From Pseudomonas japonica (GTDB lineage Bacteria; Pseudomonadota; Gammaproteobacteria; Pseudomonadales; Pseudomonadaceae): a stretch of 64,000 nt of DNA. Positions within the stretch are counted from its first letter, which is position 1. Every line of letters starts with the position of its first letter. The position numbers and the translations under genes were made by a program. Shown piece by piece: positions 44,716-53,144 of this stretch. Where the stretch lies: assembly GCF_900188455.1 (NCBI RefSeq), contig NZ_FZOL01000001.1, positions 310,001-374,000 of the forward strand, read 5' to 3'. The notes under the pieces are model-generated. The model saw nothing but the letters and a program-made list of their open reading frames with translations, was not told where the DNA came from and searched no databases.

Positions 44716-45822
44716 TCAGAGCAGATCCGCCAGCGGATGCCGGCCTTCCCAGGCCTTGCCGAAATGCGCCTGCACCACCGCCGCCGGCACCTGGGCGACA
44801 TCCGGCCAGTGCCAGCGCGGGGCGTTGTCCTTGTCCAGCAGGCGGGCGCGCACGCCTTCGCTGAATTCCGGGTGACGACAGCAGTTCAGGCTCATCGCGT
44901 ACTCCATCTGCAATACCTGCCCGAGTGACAGGTAGCGCGCCCGCGCCAGTTGTTCCCAGACCAGGTGCGCGGTCAGCGGACAACCCTTGAGCAGATTGCG
45001 CGCGGCACTCGCCAGCACGGTGTCCTCCTGCTGCGCCAGAGGCGCGATGGCGCGCCAGGCGCAGGCCGGATCGCTGACGTCGAGCAGCCGGTCGATGCGT
45101 TCCCTTCGTGGCAGCCATTGCGCCGCCGGCAACGCGTCGCGGGCTTCCTGTTCCAGGGCCTTGAGCAGACTGCCAAGCTGCATGGCGGTCTGTTCCTGCC
45201 AGTTCAACTGCAGCAGGCCGTCGATCAGTTCGTCCTGCGCCTCTTCCTGCATGAAGCGATCCGCCAGGCCCAGGTCGAGGGCGTCGCGGGCATTGATCGG
45301 CGCGCCGGTCAGGCCGAGAAACAGACCGAGGCGCCCGGGCAGGCGCGAGAGAAACCAGCCGCCGCCGACGTCCGGGTACAGGCCGATGCTGATTTCCGGC
45401 ATCGCCAGGCGGCTCGACGGCGTGACGATGCGCACCCCGGCGCCCTGCAGCAGGCCCATGCCGCCGCCGAGCACATGCCCGTGGCCCCAGCACAGCAGCG
45501 GTTTGGGATAGTGATGCAACAGGTGATCGAGCCGGTATTCGGCCGCGAAGAAGGTCGCCGCCAGCGGCGGCACCTCGCCGGGATGCGCGCGGCAGGCCTC
45601 GACTAGGCTGCGCACCTCGCCACCGGCGCAGAAGGCCTTGGCGCCATTGCCGCGCAGCAGCACGCAGACGATCGCCGGGTCCTGCGCCCAGGCGCGCAGG
45701 TGGCTGCTCAACTGCTCGATCATCGGCAGCGACAGCGCGTTCAGGCTTGCTGGCGCATCCAGGGTGGCGATGGCCAGGCGCGCGCCATCGACACCGGTGA
45801 GTACTTCGAACTGCACGGACAT
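44716..45822 (-). CDS. 3-hydroxyisobutyryl-CoA hydrolase-type crotonase
   Basis: 368 residues from the ATG at 45822, with GAGG upstream. It is longer than hydratases because of the HIBCH-type C-terminal helical extension (ECH_2 family). Motifs: FCAGGEVRSL, HVLGGGMGLLQGAGVRI and MPEISIGLYPDVGGGWFLSR, with Glu and Asp in the positions used by 3-hydroxyisobutyryl-CoA hydrolase of valine breakdown. From memory P. aeruginosa has a homologue (PA0744) shortly before ung. The other valine genes of that locus are not present here. Enoyl-CoA hydratase/isomerase is the alternative annotation. Confidence 0.85.
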   Translation of the reverse strand: MSVQFEVLTGVDGARLAIATLDAPASLNALSLPMIEQLSSHLRAWAQDPAIVCVLLRGNGAKAFCAGGEVRSLVEACRAHPGEVPPLAATFFAAEYRLDHLLHHYPKPLLCWGHGHVLGGGMGLLQGAGVRIVTPSSRLAMPEISIGLYPDVGGGWFLSRLPGRLGLFLGLTGAPINARDALDLGLADRFMQEEAQDELIDGLLQLNWQEQTAMQLGSLLKALEQEARDALPAAQWLPRRERIDRLLDVSDPACAWRAIAPLAQQEDTVLASAARNLLKGCPLTAHLVWEQLARARYLSLGQVLQMEYAMSLNCCRHPEFSEGVRARLLDKDNAPRWHWPDVAQVPAAVVQAHFGKAWEGRHPLADLL

Positions 45823-45950
45823 GGACAACCTCGCGATCAAGACCCGACAAGTATGGTCGCTGCGCAGGATCGTGCCGGTCGCCGGTCGGATCGATTGACA
45901 AGCGCGGACAGCTTTCCTAGTGTCCGCCCCATTGTTCAACGGATGCCCCC

Positions 45951-46643
45951 ATGACCGACGACGACCGTATCAAGCTCGAACCCAGCTGGAAGGAAGCGCT
46001 GCGCGCTGAATTCGACCAGCCCTACATGCACGAACTGCGCGAATTCCTGCGCCAGGAAAAGGCCGCCGGCAAGGAGATCTACCCGCCCGGCCCGCTGATC
46101 TTCAATGCCCTGAATTCCACGCCGCTGGACCAGGTCAAGGTAGTGATCCTCGGCCAGGACCCGTACCACGGCCCGGGCCAGGCCCATGGCCTGTGCTTCT
46201 CGGTGCAGCCCGGGGTGCCGACGCCGCCGTCGCTGGTCAACATCTACAAGGAACTGCAGCGCGACCTCAACATCGAGATCCCGCGCCACGGCTACCTGCA
46301 GTCCTGGGCCGAGCAGGGCGTGCTGCTGCTCAACACCACCATGACGGTCGAGCGCGCCAACGCCGCGTCCCACGCCAACCGCGGCTGGCAGCACTTCACC
46401 GACCGGATCATCCAGGTGGTCAGCGAGCAGCAGCCCAACACCGTGTTCCTGCTCTGGGGCGCGCATGCCCAGAGCAAGCGCAAGCTGATCGATGCCACCC
46501 GGCACCTGGTGCTGACCTCGGTGCATCCGTCGCCGCTCTCGGCCTACCGCGGCTTCCTCGGTTGCGGGCATTTCAGTCGCACCAACACCTTCCTCGTGCA
46601 GCACGGCCTGAGCCCGATCGACTGGCGCATTCCCCCCCTGTAA
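45951..46643 (+). CDS. ung: Uracil-DNA glycosylase
   Basis: 230 residues, family 1 UDG. Water-activating Asp in [13 protein letters not shown] (Asp70), uracil-binding [10 protein letters not shown] segment and DNA-intercalation loop [10 protein letters not shown]. It removes uracil from DNA as the first step of base excision repair. It is divergent from the crotonase gene and followed by the paralogous beta-sandwich gene array. Confidence 0.97.
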   Translation: MTDDDRIKLEPSWKEALRAEFDQPYMHELREFLRQEKAAGKEIYPPGPLIFNALNSTPLDQVKVVILGQDPYHGPGQAHGLCFSVQPGVPTPPSLVNIYKELQRDLNIEIPRHGYLQSWAEQGVLLLNTTMTVERANAASHANRGWQHFTDRIIQVVSEQQPNTVFLLWGAHAQSKRKLIDATRHLVLTSVHPSPLSAYRGFLGCGHFSRTNTFLVQHGLSPIDWRIPPL

Positions 46644-46653
46644 AACACGCGGT

Positions 46654-46673
46654 ACCTGATATTTTTGTCAGTT
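46654..46673 (+). promoter_or_regulatory. lux-box-like 20-bp element upstream of the first beta-sandwich gene
   Basis: Reads ACCTGATATTTTTGTCAGTT, differing at one base from the element at 48702-48721. It lies 101 bp before the ATG at 46775. The CT-N12-AG core and ACCTG/CAG ends fit LuxR-type quorum-sensing operators. No luxI gene is in the window. Confidence 0.5.
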
Positions 46674-46774
46674 TCGCAATCGTCGCCTTGAGCATTAAAT
46701 GATCCGAGTGTCTTTGCCCATGTGCCCCCGAGCCGGTGTTCCGGGGGGCGCAGGGCCACTTGGAGAGTTCGCTC

Positions 46775-48685
46775 ATGGTGGGAAAAACCTGTTGTGCAAG
46801 TTGTGCCGCGGCAACCAGTCTGCTGAAGGCCCCTATCGTTCCCGATGCGCTGCCGCCGCTGCCGGGTGAAACCACCTGGCTGGTGCCGGTCGAGTTCCAG
46901 GGCGAGGCGCTGGTCGTCGAGGTAACCGAAGCCTGGGGCGGTTATGAAGAGACCTTCGCCCGTTGGCTCGATATGGAGCTCTACTGGGGCGAGCAACGGG
47001 TCGACGTTATCAGGCTGGAGAAACCCTACGATGCCGTAGCGGATTTCCCGCTGCATTTTTCGGTGCCGACCGATCAGTTCAACCTGCCAGGCACGACGGC
47101 CCTGTGGTACAGGGCGTTCGGCGAGGACGGCAACTTCGCGCTCTCGGAAGAGGTGCTGGTCGAGATCGACCACCGCGCGCCCAATGGCAACAACCCGGGC
47201 GCTAAACTGATCTTCCCGGACGATGTGGTGAACAAAGGCCTGACCGCAAAGTGGCTGTCAGAGAATGGCAACCACTTGCCGGTGGAAGTGCCGCGCTGGA
47301 CCGACATGAAGGTCGGCGACATCGTGCATTTCTACTGGGGCACGCTCATCGATGCCGCGGCGGTGGACACGCTGGTGATCACGCCGGAGCACCTGCAACC
47401 GGGCACGCCCATCGAGTTCGCCTATTCGGCGGACATCCTGCATCTCAAGGGTAACGGCACCCAGCACGGTTACTACGTCCTCAGCGATCGTTCGGGGAAT
47501 CGCAACGACCCGTCCATCCCGGTGCCGATCGATGTGATCGACCTGCCGGCGATCCCCGACGACTTCCCGGCGCCGGTGGTGCCCGCGGCGACACTCGACA
47601 ACCTCGTCGACCTGGAAGACGTGCGCGCCGGTGTCGTGGTGGAAATCGGCCAGATCAGCGATACCCAGGCCGGCGACACGCTGCAGGCCTGGTGGAACGG
47701 CCGACCGCTGCCGCTGGTGACCCTGGGCGATCCACCCGGCTGGCCGGAGCGCATTCCGGTCAGTTGGGACATTCTCTCGGCCGACGGCTTCGCCGCACCG
47801 GTGCCCTGTGAAGTGCTCTATCGCTGGCAGCGCGGCAGCGCTCCAGGCGTCGACTCGCCCGTCACCCGTTTCACCGTCGACCTGACGGTGGCGGGGCCCG
47901 ACCCGATCGGTCCGGATCCGATCAACCCGACGCTGGACCTGGCGGTGGTCAAGGGCCTCACGGGTGACAACGTCCTGGTCGGTGTCGACCATGGCCAGGA
48001 CGCGCGGGTGGTGGTCGATCTCTACGCCAACCCGGTAGCCGGGGAACGGCTCGAACTGTACTGGGGCGATCATCCGCAGGTGGCGGCGAGCTACCGTGTG
48101 CAGCCCGGCGACCAGCCGCGCCAGGAGATCGAATTCAGCGTGCCCTGGGAAATCATCGAGGCGGTGGGCAACAGCGCGGCGCTGCCGGTCTGGTACTGGG
48201 TTTCCAACGGCGTCAACGGACAGCGCTCGGGGGACACCCTGGTACGGGTGTCGGTGCGCCCGGTGGAGGGGTTGCAGCCGGTGTCGTTTCCCGATTCCTC
48301 GATCTTCGGCTGGATCGCCTGTGAGGATGAGCCCTGGAACGGCATTCGCGTGATGATTCCAGGCAACCCTGAAGTCCTGGAAGCGAACGATGTCATCGAG
48401 ATGAGTTGGGAATTGTCCCGCGGCACCACCGGCGAGCAGCCGATTACCGAAGTGGTGTGGTTCCCCCCCAGGACGTTGACGGCCGAGGACGCGCGGGACG
48501 GGTTCGAGGTGCTGATGGAGCGCTTCACCGACCTGGTGTTGCCCCTCCAGCTCGAAGACGGTTCGGCCAACGTCGCTTATCGCCTGAGCAAAGTCGACGG
48601 CACGCCAGGTTTTCCCCCGAATAAAGTCATCAAGATATCCCTGGTGCGACCCGGCAATGACAAACCCTGCGATGGAACTTCCTGA
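46775..48685 (+). CDS. Large multi-module beta-sandwich (Ig-like) protein, paralog 1
   Basis: 636 residues from the ATG at 46775 (GGAGAG upstream); a GTG 39 bases earlier is less likely. No signal peptide or membrane span is visible despite a Cys-rich start (TCCASCAAA). About five modules of 100-120 residues repeat a signature in which Gly-Asp is followed by alternating hydrophobics and an aromatic-aromatic-Gly (MELYWG, VHFYWG, LQAWWNG, LELYWG). The C-terminal module contains IACEDEPWNGIRV, shared with the protein at 50986. Function unknown. All-beta, acidic and Pro/Asp-rich, it resembles adhesin or effector scaffolds, but no secretion signal supports export by Sec. Confidence 0.8.
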   Translation: MVGKTCCASCAAATSLLKAPIVPDALPPLPGETTWLVPVEFQGEALVVEVTEAWGGYEETFARWLDMELYWGEQRVDVIRLEKPYDAVADFPLHFSVPTDQFNLPGTTALWYRAFGEDGNFALSEEVLVEIDHRAPNGNNPGAKLIFPDDVVNKGLTAKWLSENGNHLPVEVPRWTDMKVGDIVHFYWGTLIDAAAVDTLVITPEHLQPGTPIEFAYSADILHLKGNGTQHGYYVLSDRSGNRNDPSIPVPIDVIDLPAIPDDFPAPVVPAATLDNLVDLEDVRAGVVVEIGQISDTQAGDTLQAWWNGRPLPLVTLGDPPGWPERIPVSWDILSADGFAAPVPCEVLYRWQRGSAPGVDSPVTRFTVDLTVAGPDPIGPDPINPTLDLAVVKGLTGDNVLVGVDHGQDARVVVDLYANPVAGERLELYWGDHPQVAASYRVQPGDQPRQEIEFSVPWEIIEAVGNSAALPVWYWVSNGVNGQRSGDTLVRVSVRPVEGLQPVSFPDSSIFGWIACEDEPWNGIRVMIPGNPEVLEANDVIEMSWELSRGTTGEQPITEVVWFPPRTLTAEDARDGFEVLMERFTDLVLPLQLEDGSANVAYRLSKVDGTPGFPPNKVIKISLVRPGNDKPCDGTS

Positions 48686-48701
48686 CGGAGCGGAAGGGGC
48701 T

Positions 48702-48721
48702 ACCTGATATTTTTGTCAGGT
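48702..48721 (+). promoter_or_regulatory. lux-box-like 20-bp palindrome upstream of paralog 2
   Basis: ACCTGATATTTTTGTCAGGT, with perfect 6-bp outer arms ACCTGA/TCAGGT, 88 bp before the ATG at 48810. A 19-base core is identical to that upstream of paralog 1. Confidence 0.55.
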
Positions 48722-48809
48722 GCGGACTTTGCAAATTTGGAATTTACTGAACGGCAGGAAAGTTTCATTTGGAACGCCACTTCGTGGCACTTGAAGAAGG
48801 ACCAATAGC

Positions 48810-49496
48810 ATGAAATCGAAACAGCTCGACCCTCTCTTGATCATCAATGCACTGCCCGATAACGGTGACGGACAGGAAAATACCCTGGCGCGTCTCGAAC
48901 TGCCCAAGGGCGTGAAAGTGCTGGTGCGGCCCTGGGATGAGATGGTCACTCCGCGGTATGAGTTATCGTTCAGAATCGATGATGATGACTATGGTTATGA
49001 GATCGAGGTTCCCGCCGATTTCGAACCGCTGGAACTCAGCATTCCACTGGTTGACCACATGTTCGCGCATGGACGCCACACGCTCGGTTGGAGATCAATG
49101 GACCTGGACACTGGGAATATCGCGGTGGGCGAACCGACCAACTTCTACGTCGATATCATCGATCCCAATGTCTATCAGCAACCCGATCAGCTCCTGCTCC
49201 CCGCGGATCTGCCCGACGGTGACATCACCCAGGACTACCTGGAGCAACATGGCGGCGTGACCTTCACCCTGCCGGCGTTCCTCGATCCGAAGCCGGGAGA
49301 TTCCTTTCGCTTCTTCATCGACGATGAACTGATTCTGGATCGGCCGGCAGTGGCGCCGTACAGCTTTCTTGTCGATAAAACGGTGTTTGCCGGGCTGCAG
49401 GGCGGTGAACTCGTCCTGACCTATTCCATCAGCGATCGTGCTGGTAACCGCACGATCAATGCCGTGCCGAAACGGGTCGACTATCACACGTCCTGA
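48810..49496 (+). CDS. Beta-sandwich protein, paralog 2 (short form)
   Basis: 228 residues with AAGGA before the ATG. It corresponds to the two N-terminal modules of the protein at 50986: INALPDNGDGQENTL, then PAFLDPKPGDSFRFFIDDELIL, ending ISDRAGNRTINAVPKRV. It lacks the ~35-residue helical leader of paralogs 3 and 4 and all C-terminal modules. No export signal. It may be a functional single-unit form or a shortened copy. Confidence 0.75.
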   Translation: MKSKQLDPLLIINALPDNGDGQENTLARLELPKGVKVLVRPWDEMVTPRYELSFRIDDDDYGYEIEVPADFEPLELSIPLVDHMFAHGRHTLGWRSMDLDTGNIAVGEPTNFYVDIIDPNVYQQPDQLLLPADLPDGDITQDYLEQHGGVTFTLPAFLDPKPGDSFRFFIDDELILDRPAVAPYSFLVDKTVFAGLQGGELVLTYSISDRAGNRTINAVPKRVDYHTS

Positions 49497-49830
49497 CTTT
49501 CATCGGAACAGCGTGTCGATCTTGAGTCCTGCCCGGCTACGGGGGTGTGAAAGTTGTCGAAACTCATCGGAAGTACCTCGGTCGTTCGGAAAGTATCGTT
49601 TCGATGCTTGTGCAAGGAGCGATCTGACGAAGTGAGTTATGGCGAGTTCCTGTTCGGGGGCAATGGCCTGACGGGATAACAACAGGCATTCATTGAAGTG
49701 CTGGTCGTGCGGTTTCCCTGAATGTTTTCGGGGTAGGGAGTCTTGACGGAAAGTTACCGGGCCCGGTTCTTCCGCGGCGGCCTTTCGCGAGAAAGGTCAA
49801 CAGTGAACGTTTCAACAAGGAGTCTCGATC
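49497..49830. other. Spacer between paralogs 2 and 3
   Basis: 334 bp, no gene. Its last ~55 bases (49776-49830) are nearly identical to those before paralog 4, and a word GCAAGGAGCGATCTGA (about 49614) recurs as GCAGGGAGCGATCTGA in the next spacer (about 50774), showing that spacers were duplicated with the genes. Confidence 0.55.
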
Positions 49831-49863
49831 ATGAACGATATCGAGAAACTGTCTTCGGACATT
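49776..49863 (+). repeat. Leader plus N-terminal coding repeat (copy 1 of tandem duplication)
   Basis: Almost identical to 50931-51018, offset 1155 bp: the untranslated leader with CTTTCGCGAGAAAGGTCAACAG, the ribosome binding site AAGGAG and the first codons of paralogs 3 and 4. Marks a recent-looking tandem duplication. Confidence 0.7.
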
Positions 49864-50655
49864 AAAAAACTACGGGCAACCCAGGCCAAGCAAGCCGGTG
49901 CAGAGCAGACCCGCGCGGCCAGAAACAAGCGCCTGGCGCCGAAAGTGGGTATCGCGAGCGGAGTTCTCGAACAGCTCGATCCGGCGGAGATTGTGAATGC
50001 GCTGCCGGATAATGGCGATGGTCAACACAATACGTTGCAGCGTGCCGATCTGGTTACCGGTGTGGTTGTTCGCGTCAGTGCCTGGGATGGTATGCGGGGA
50101 GAAGATTATGATTTGACCTTCGCGGTCGATAATGATCCCTACGGTTATCTGGTCACAGTCCCGACCGGTTTCACTCCGCCTATCGAGGTGACACTGGCGC
50201 TTGGAGATCATCAGTTCGAGCACGGTGTTCACACCGTAATATGGAGTGCCTTTTACCACGGCGACGCGAATTCCTCGGAAAGTATCCCCGCGCCTTTCTT
50301 CATCGATATCATCGATCCCAACGTACAGCAACAGCCCGAGCCGGTATTACTTCCAACGGGGCTACCCAACGATGAAATTACACAGGAGTACCTGGAACAG
50401 CATGGTGGTGTGATTTTCACTCTGCCGCCTTTCCTCGATCCGAGACCGGGAGATACGTTTCAGTTCTTCATCAATGACACATTGATTTTGGACCAGGCAG
50501 CAGTGGCACCGTATTCCTTTGTTGTCTACAAGCCGACGTTCGATGGGCTGGAGCAAGGTGAATTGGTTCTGACTTATTCCATCAGCGATCGTGCAGGTAA
50601 CCGCACTATCAATGCGCTTCCAAAGCGAGTGTATTATCGAAAGTTCGTGCCTTGA
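49831..50655 (+). CDS. Beta-sandwich protein, paralog 3
   Basis: 274 residues with AAGGAG upstream. A charged helical N-terminus (MNDIEKLSSDIKKLRATQAK, likely short coiled coil) is followed by two beta-sandwich modules, the first with NALPDNGDGQHNTL and RVSAWDGMRGEDYDLTF, the second with PPFLDPRPGDTFQFFINDTL and a final ISDRAGNRTINALPKRV. It is highly similar to the first ~255 residues of paralog 4. No signal peptide. Function unknown. Confidence 0.77.
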   Translation: MNDIEKLSSDIKKLRATQAKQAGAEQTRAARNKRLAPKVGIASGVLEQLDPAEIVNALPDNGDGQHNTLQRADLVTGVVVRVSAWDGMRGEDYDLTFAVDNDPYGYLVTVPTGFTPPIEVTLALGDHQFEHGVHTVIWSAFYHGDANSSESIPAPFFIDIIDPNVQQQPEPVLLPTGLPNDEITQEYLEQHGGVIFTLPPFLDPRPGDTFQFFINDTLILDQAAVAPYSFVVYKPTFDGLEQGELVLTYSISDRAGNRTINALPKRVYYRKFVP

Positions 50656-50985
50656 TGGGCGAGGCGTGTGTAGCTGATGTTTCTGTCTGGTGCGACTTTT
50701 CTTGAGTAGTTTATTTGCTGAATAAAGATGCTTCGACGGGGAAAATCAAGCAGTAACTTTTCGAAGCTTCTGCAGGGAGCGATCTGATGATGGTTATTGA
50801 CAGGAAGTCATCGTTTCAGGGTACGTTGACCAAGCGGGAAGCAAGTCGAAACTTTTTGGTCTCGAGATCTCCCTGTCATGGCTATTGGGGTATGCAATTT
50901 AAATAGGAGTGCCAGATACGGTACTTCCGAGGCGGCCTTTTGCAAGAAAGGTCAACAGTGAACGCTTCAACAAGGAGTCTCGATC
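50656..50985. other. Spacer between paralogs 3 and 4
   Basis: 330 bp, AT-rich, no gene. Begins with a degenerate lux-box-like element (50672-50691) and shares words with the 48.7-kb and 49.5-kb spacers. Confidence 0.5.
50672..50691 (+). promoter_or_regulatory. Degenerate lux-box-like element upstream of paralog 4
   Basis: AGCTGATGTTTCTGTCTGGT, related to 48702-48721 (followed in both by GTGCG and ACTTT words), but with the right half changed from CAGGT to CTGGT. 294 bp before the ATG. Confidence 0.35.
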
Positions 50986-51018
50986 ATGAACGATATCGAG
51001 AAACTGTCTTCGGACATG
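50931..51018 (+). repeat. Leader plus N-terminal coding repeat (copy 2 of tandem duplication)
   Basis: Partner of 49776-49863; see that entry. Similarity continues, more weakly, through about 250 codons. Confidence 0.7.
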
Positions 51019-52920
51019 AAAAAACTACGGGTGATCCAGGCCAAGCAAGCTGGCGCAGAGCGGACTCGCGCGGCCAGAAACAAGCGCCTGGCGCCGAAAG
51101 TGGGTATTGCGGGTGGCGTTCTCGACGAACTCGATCCGGCTGAGATCGCGAATGCGCTGCCGGATAATAGCGATAATCAGCAAAATACGCTGCGGCGTGT
51201 CGATCTGGCCACCGGTGTGGTTGCCCGCGTCAGTGCCTGGGATAGTATGCGGGGAGAGGATTACAGTCTGAGCTTCGCGGTCGATGATGACCCTTTCGGT
51301 TATCTGGTAAGAGTGCCGTCCGGTTTCACACCGCCTATCGAGGTGACACTCGCGCTCGGAGACCATCAGTTCGAACACGGTATTCACACCGTAACATGGA
51401 TGGCCTATTACCACGGCGACGCGAATTCCTCGGAAAGTATCCCCGCGCCTTTCTTCGTCGATATCATCGATCCCAACTCCGATCAGCAACCGGATGCGAT
51501 CCAGCTGCCCGCCGACCTGCCCAATGGCAAGGATATTACCCAGGAATACCTGGATGAGCATGGGGGTGTAATTTTCACCATCCCACCGTTTTCCGCGCAC
51601 AGGGAGGGTGACACCTTCACCTTCTATATCAATTCTGAGGTGGTAGTGGCGGACGAGCCCGCCCTGCCCCCGTTCGGGTTCACGATTAGCAAGGCCTTTT
51701 TCGATACCCTGCAGCCAGGCGAGCTCGAGCTGACCTATACCCTCAGCGATCGCGCGGGCAATCGCACGACCGAGTCGCTGGAGGAAACGGCCCGTTACCA
51801 CAAAGCGCCGGCCCCGGTCCTCAACCCGCCCGATATTCCCGAAGCACCGACGATCACCCTGGACGATGCCCGTGATGGGGTGGCGGTGTTCCACAACTAC
51901 ACCGAGCCCATGGATGGCGATTTCTTCACCGTGCACTGGCAGGGGCGGGCGCAGGATTCCCACTGGTTTCCGGATACCTTCGACGACGTGCCATTCGACG
52001 AGATCGCCATGCACGGCGACGTGTACACCGCCACCGTGTATTACGAAGTGAACCGTGGGGGTGCGGTGTTCGAATCGGGCGAGATCACCGTCGACGTCGA
52101 CCTGCAGTCCACCGGACCGGTCAACCCGGAAGAGCCGGATATCGTCAACCCGATGCTCGAGCTGCTGGAATTGACCAGTTTCTCGGGGCAAACCAACGCG
52201 ATCGTTACCGCGGACAAAACCCAGGACGCCACGATCGTCGTACCGATGTTCACTCCGGCCAATGTCGGGGACATGATCCAGGTGTATTACGGGAGCCTCG
52301 ACAATCCCGTGGGGGCAGCGGTTGCGATTGCTCAAGGAGATATCGACGCGGGCGAGGTAACGGTAACGCTGCTCTGGGCACTGATCAATACCGTCGGCAA
52401 CGGTACTATCCAGGCGTTCTATCGCATCTATCCCACCGGCAAACCGGAAAACGCCCAACAGTCGCCGAATACCGATATCGTCGTGACGGTGAACAATCTG
52501 GAAGATCTGCCGGTGTGCGAATTCCCTGATCGGGACTTGGAGGTCGACGTCATCAACTGCAACAACGAGCCATGGAAGAACGGGGTCAACGTTCTACTGA
52601 CCTATCCCTTCCTTGAAGACGATGTGATCTCCCTGGACTTCGTTCTGGACTCGACTTATCCCCCCCTGGGCAGTCCTGTTCCGACCACTCCCGTCGAGGA
52701 CAGCCGCCGTGAGTTCCGCCACCGGGTGAGCATCGAGGAGCAGGATGCCGGCGCCGCTATCGTCAACGTGCCGTGGGGTGACCACCTCCTGTCCGTGGAA
52801 ACGGGCGCGATCGTGGTCGGATGGAGTCTCGAGCGGGGTGACGTGAGCGGGACCTCCGCGCTGCACTACGTTCGCTACAGCCGGCAGAAACCAGGCCCGG
52901 GCAACCCTCTCTGCCCTTGA
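50986..52920 (+). CDS. Large multi-module beta-sandwich (Ig-like) protein, paralog 4
   Basis: 644 residues: charged helical start (MNDIEKLSSDMKKLR), two modules like paralog 3 up to the SDRAGNRT segment (about 255), then further modules with FFTVHWQGR and MIQVYYGSLD signatures, and a C-terminal module with INCNNEPWKNGVNV that is also in paralog 1. So paralogs 1 and 4 share the C-terminal cap while paralogs 2 and 3 stop before it. No signal peptide or membrane span. The function is unknown; the modular design suits binding or surface display. Confidence 0.8.
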   Translation: MNDIEKLSSDMKKLRVIQAKQAGAERTRAARNKRLAPKVGIAGGVLDELDPAEIANALPDNSDNQQNTLRRVDLATGVVARVSAWDSMRGEDYSLSFAVDDDPFGYLVRVPSGFTPPIEVTLALGDHQFEHGIHTVTWMAYYHGDANSSESIPAPFFVDIIDPNSDQQPDAIQLPADLPNGKDITQEYLDEHGGVIFTIPPFSAHREGDTFTFYINSEVVVADEPALPPFGFTISKAFFDTLQPGELELTYTLSDRAGNRTTESLEETARYHKAPAPVLNPPDIPEAPTITLDDARDGVAVFHNYTEPMDGDFFTVHWQGRAQDSHWFPDTFDDVPFDEIAMHGDVYTATVYYEVNRGGAVFESGEITVDVDLQSTGPVNPEEPDIVNPMLELLELTSFSGQTNAIVTADKTQDATIVVPMFTPANVGDMIQVYYGSLDNPVGAAVAIAQGDIDAGEVTVTLLWALINTVGNGTIQAFYRIYPTGKPENAQQSPNTDIVVTVNNLEDLPVCEFPDRDLEVDVINCNNEPWKNGVNVLLTYPFLEDDVISLDFVLDSTYPPLGSPVPTTPVEDSRREFRHRVSIEEQDAGAAIVNVPWGDHLLSVETGAIVVGWSLERGDVSGTSALHYVRYSRQKPGPGNPLCP

Positions 52921-53022
52921 TCGCTGCACCTGTACAGGCCCGGAACTTTGTTGTCGGGCTTGTCTGAAATGAAACGCGTCGTACTGGATAGACGATTTTT
53001 CGTATGTGCCTTGTTGAAAATC

Positions 53023-53042
53023 CCTACAGACGTTTCTGTAGG
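53023..53042 (+). terminator. Hairpin between the beta-sandwich array and the autotransporter
   Basis: Perfect 8-bp stem CCTACAGA/TCTGTAGG (53023-53030 with 53035-53042) and 4-nt loop, followed by AT-rich DNA, 100 bp after the stop of paralog 4 and 102 bp before the autotransporter ATG. Confidence 0.45.
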
Positions 53043-53144
53043 ATAATTACTAGTCTACGTTCCCGAAAAATGGATGTCGCTCGGAGCAGGTTTTTCTCAA
53101 TTGTTTGATGGACCCTTCGAATAATCAACGTAGGTATTAATTGT

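Noticed and set aside
52929..52938. CCTGTACAGG palindrome considered as LexA or lux box
   Set aside because: Too short for either: LexA boxes need CTGT-N8-ACAG, lux boxes about 20 bp. It lies directly after a stop codon.
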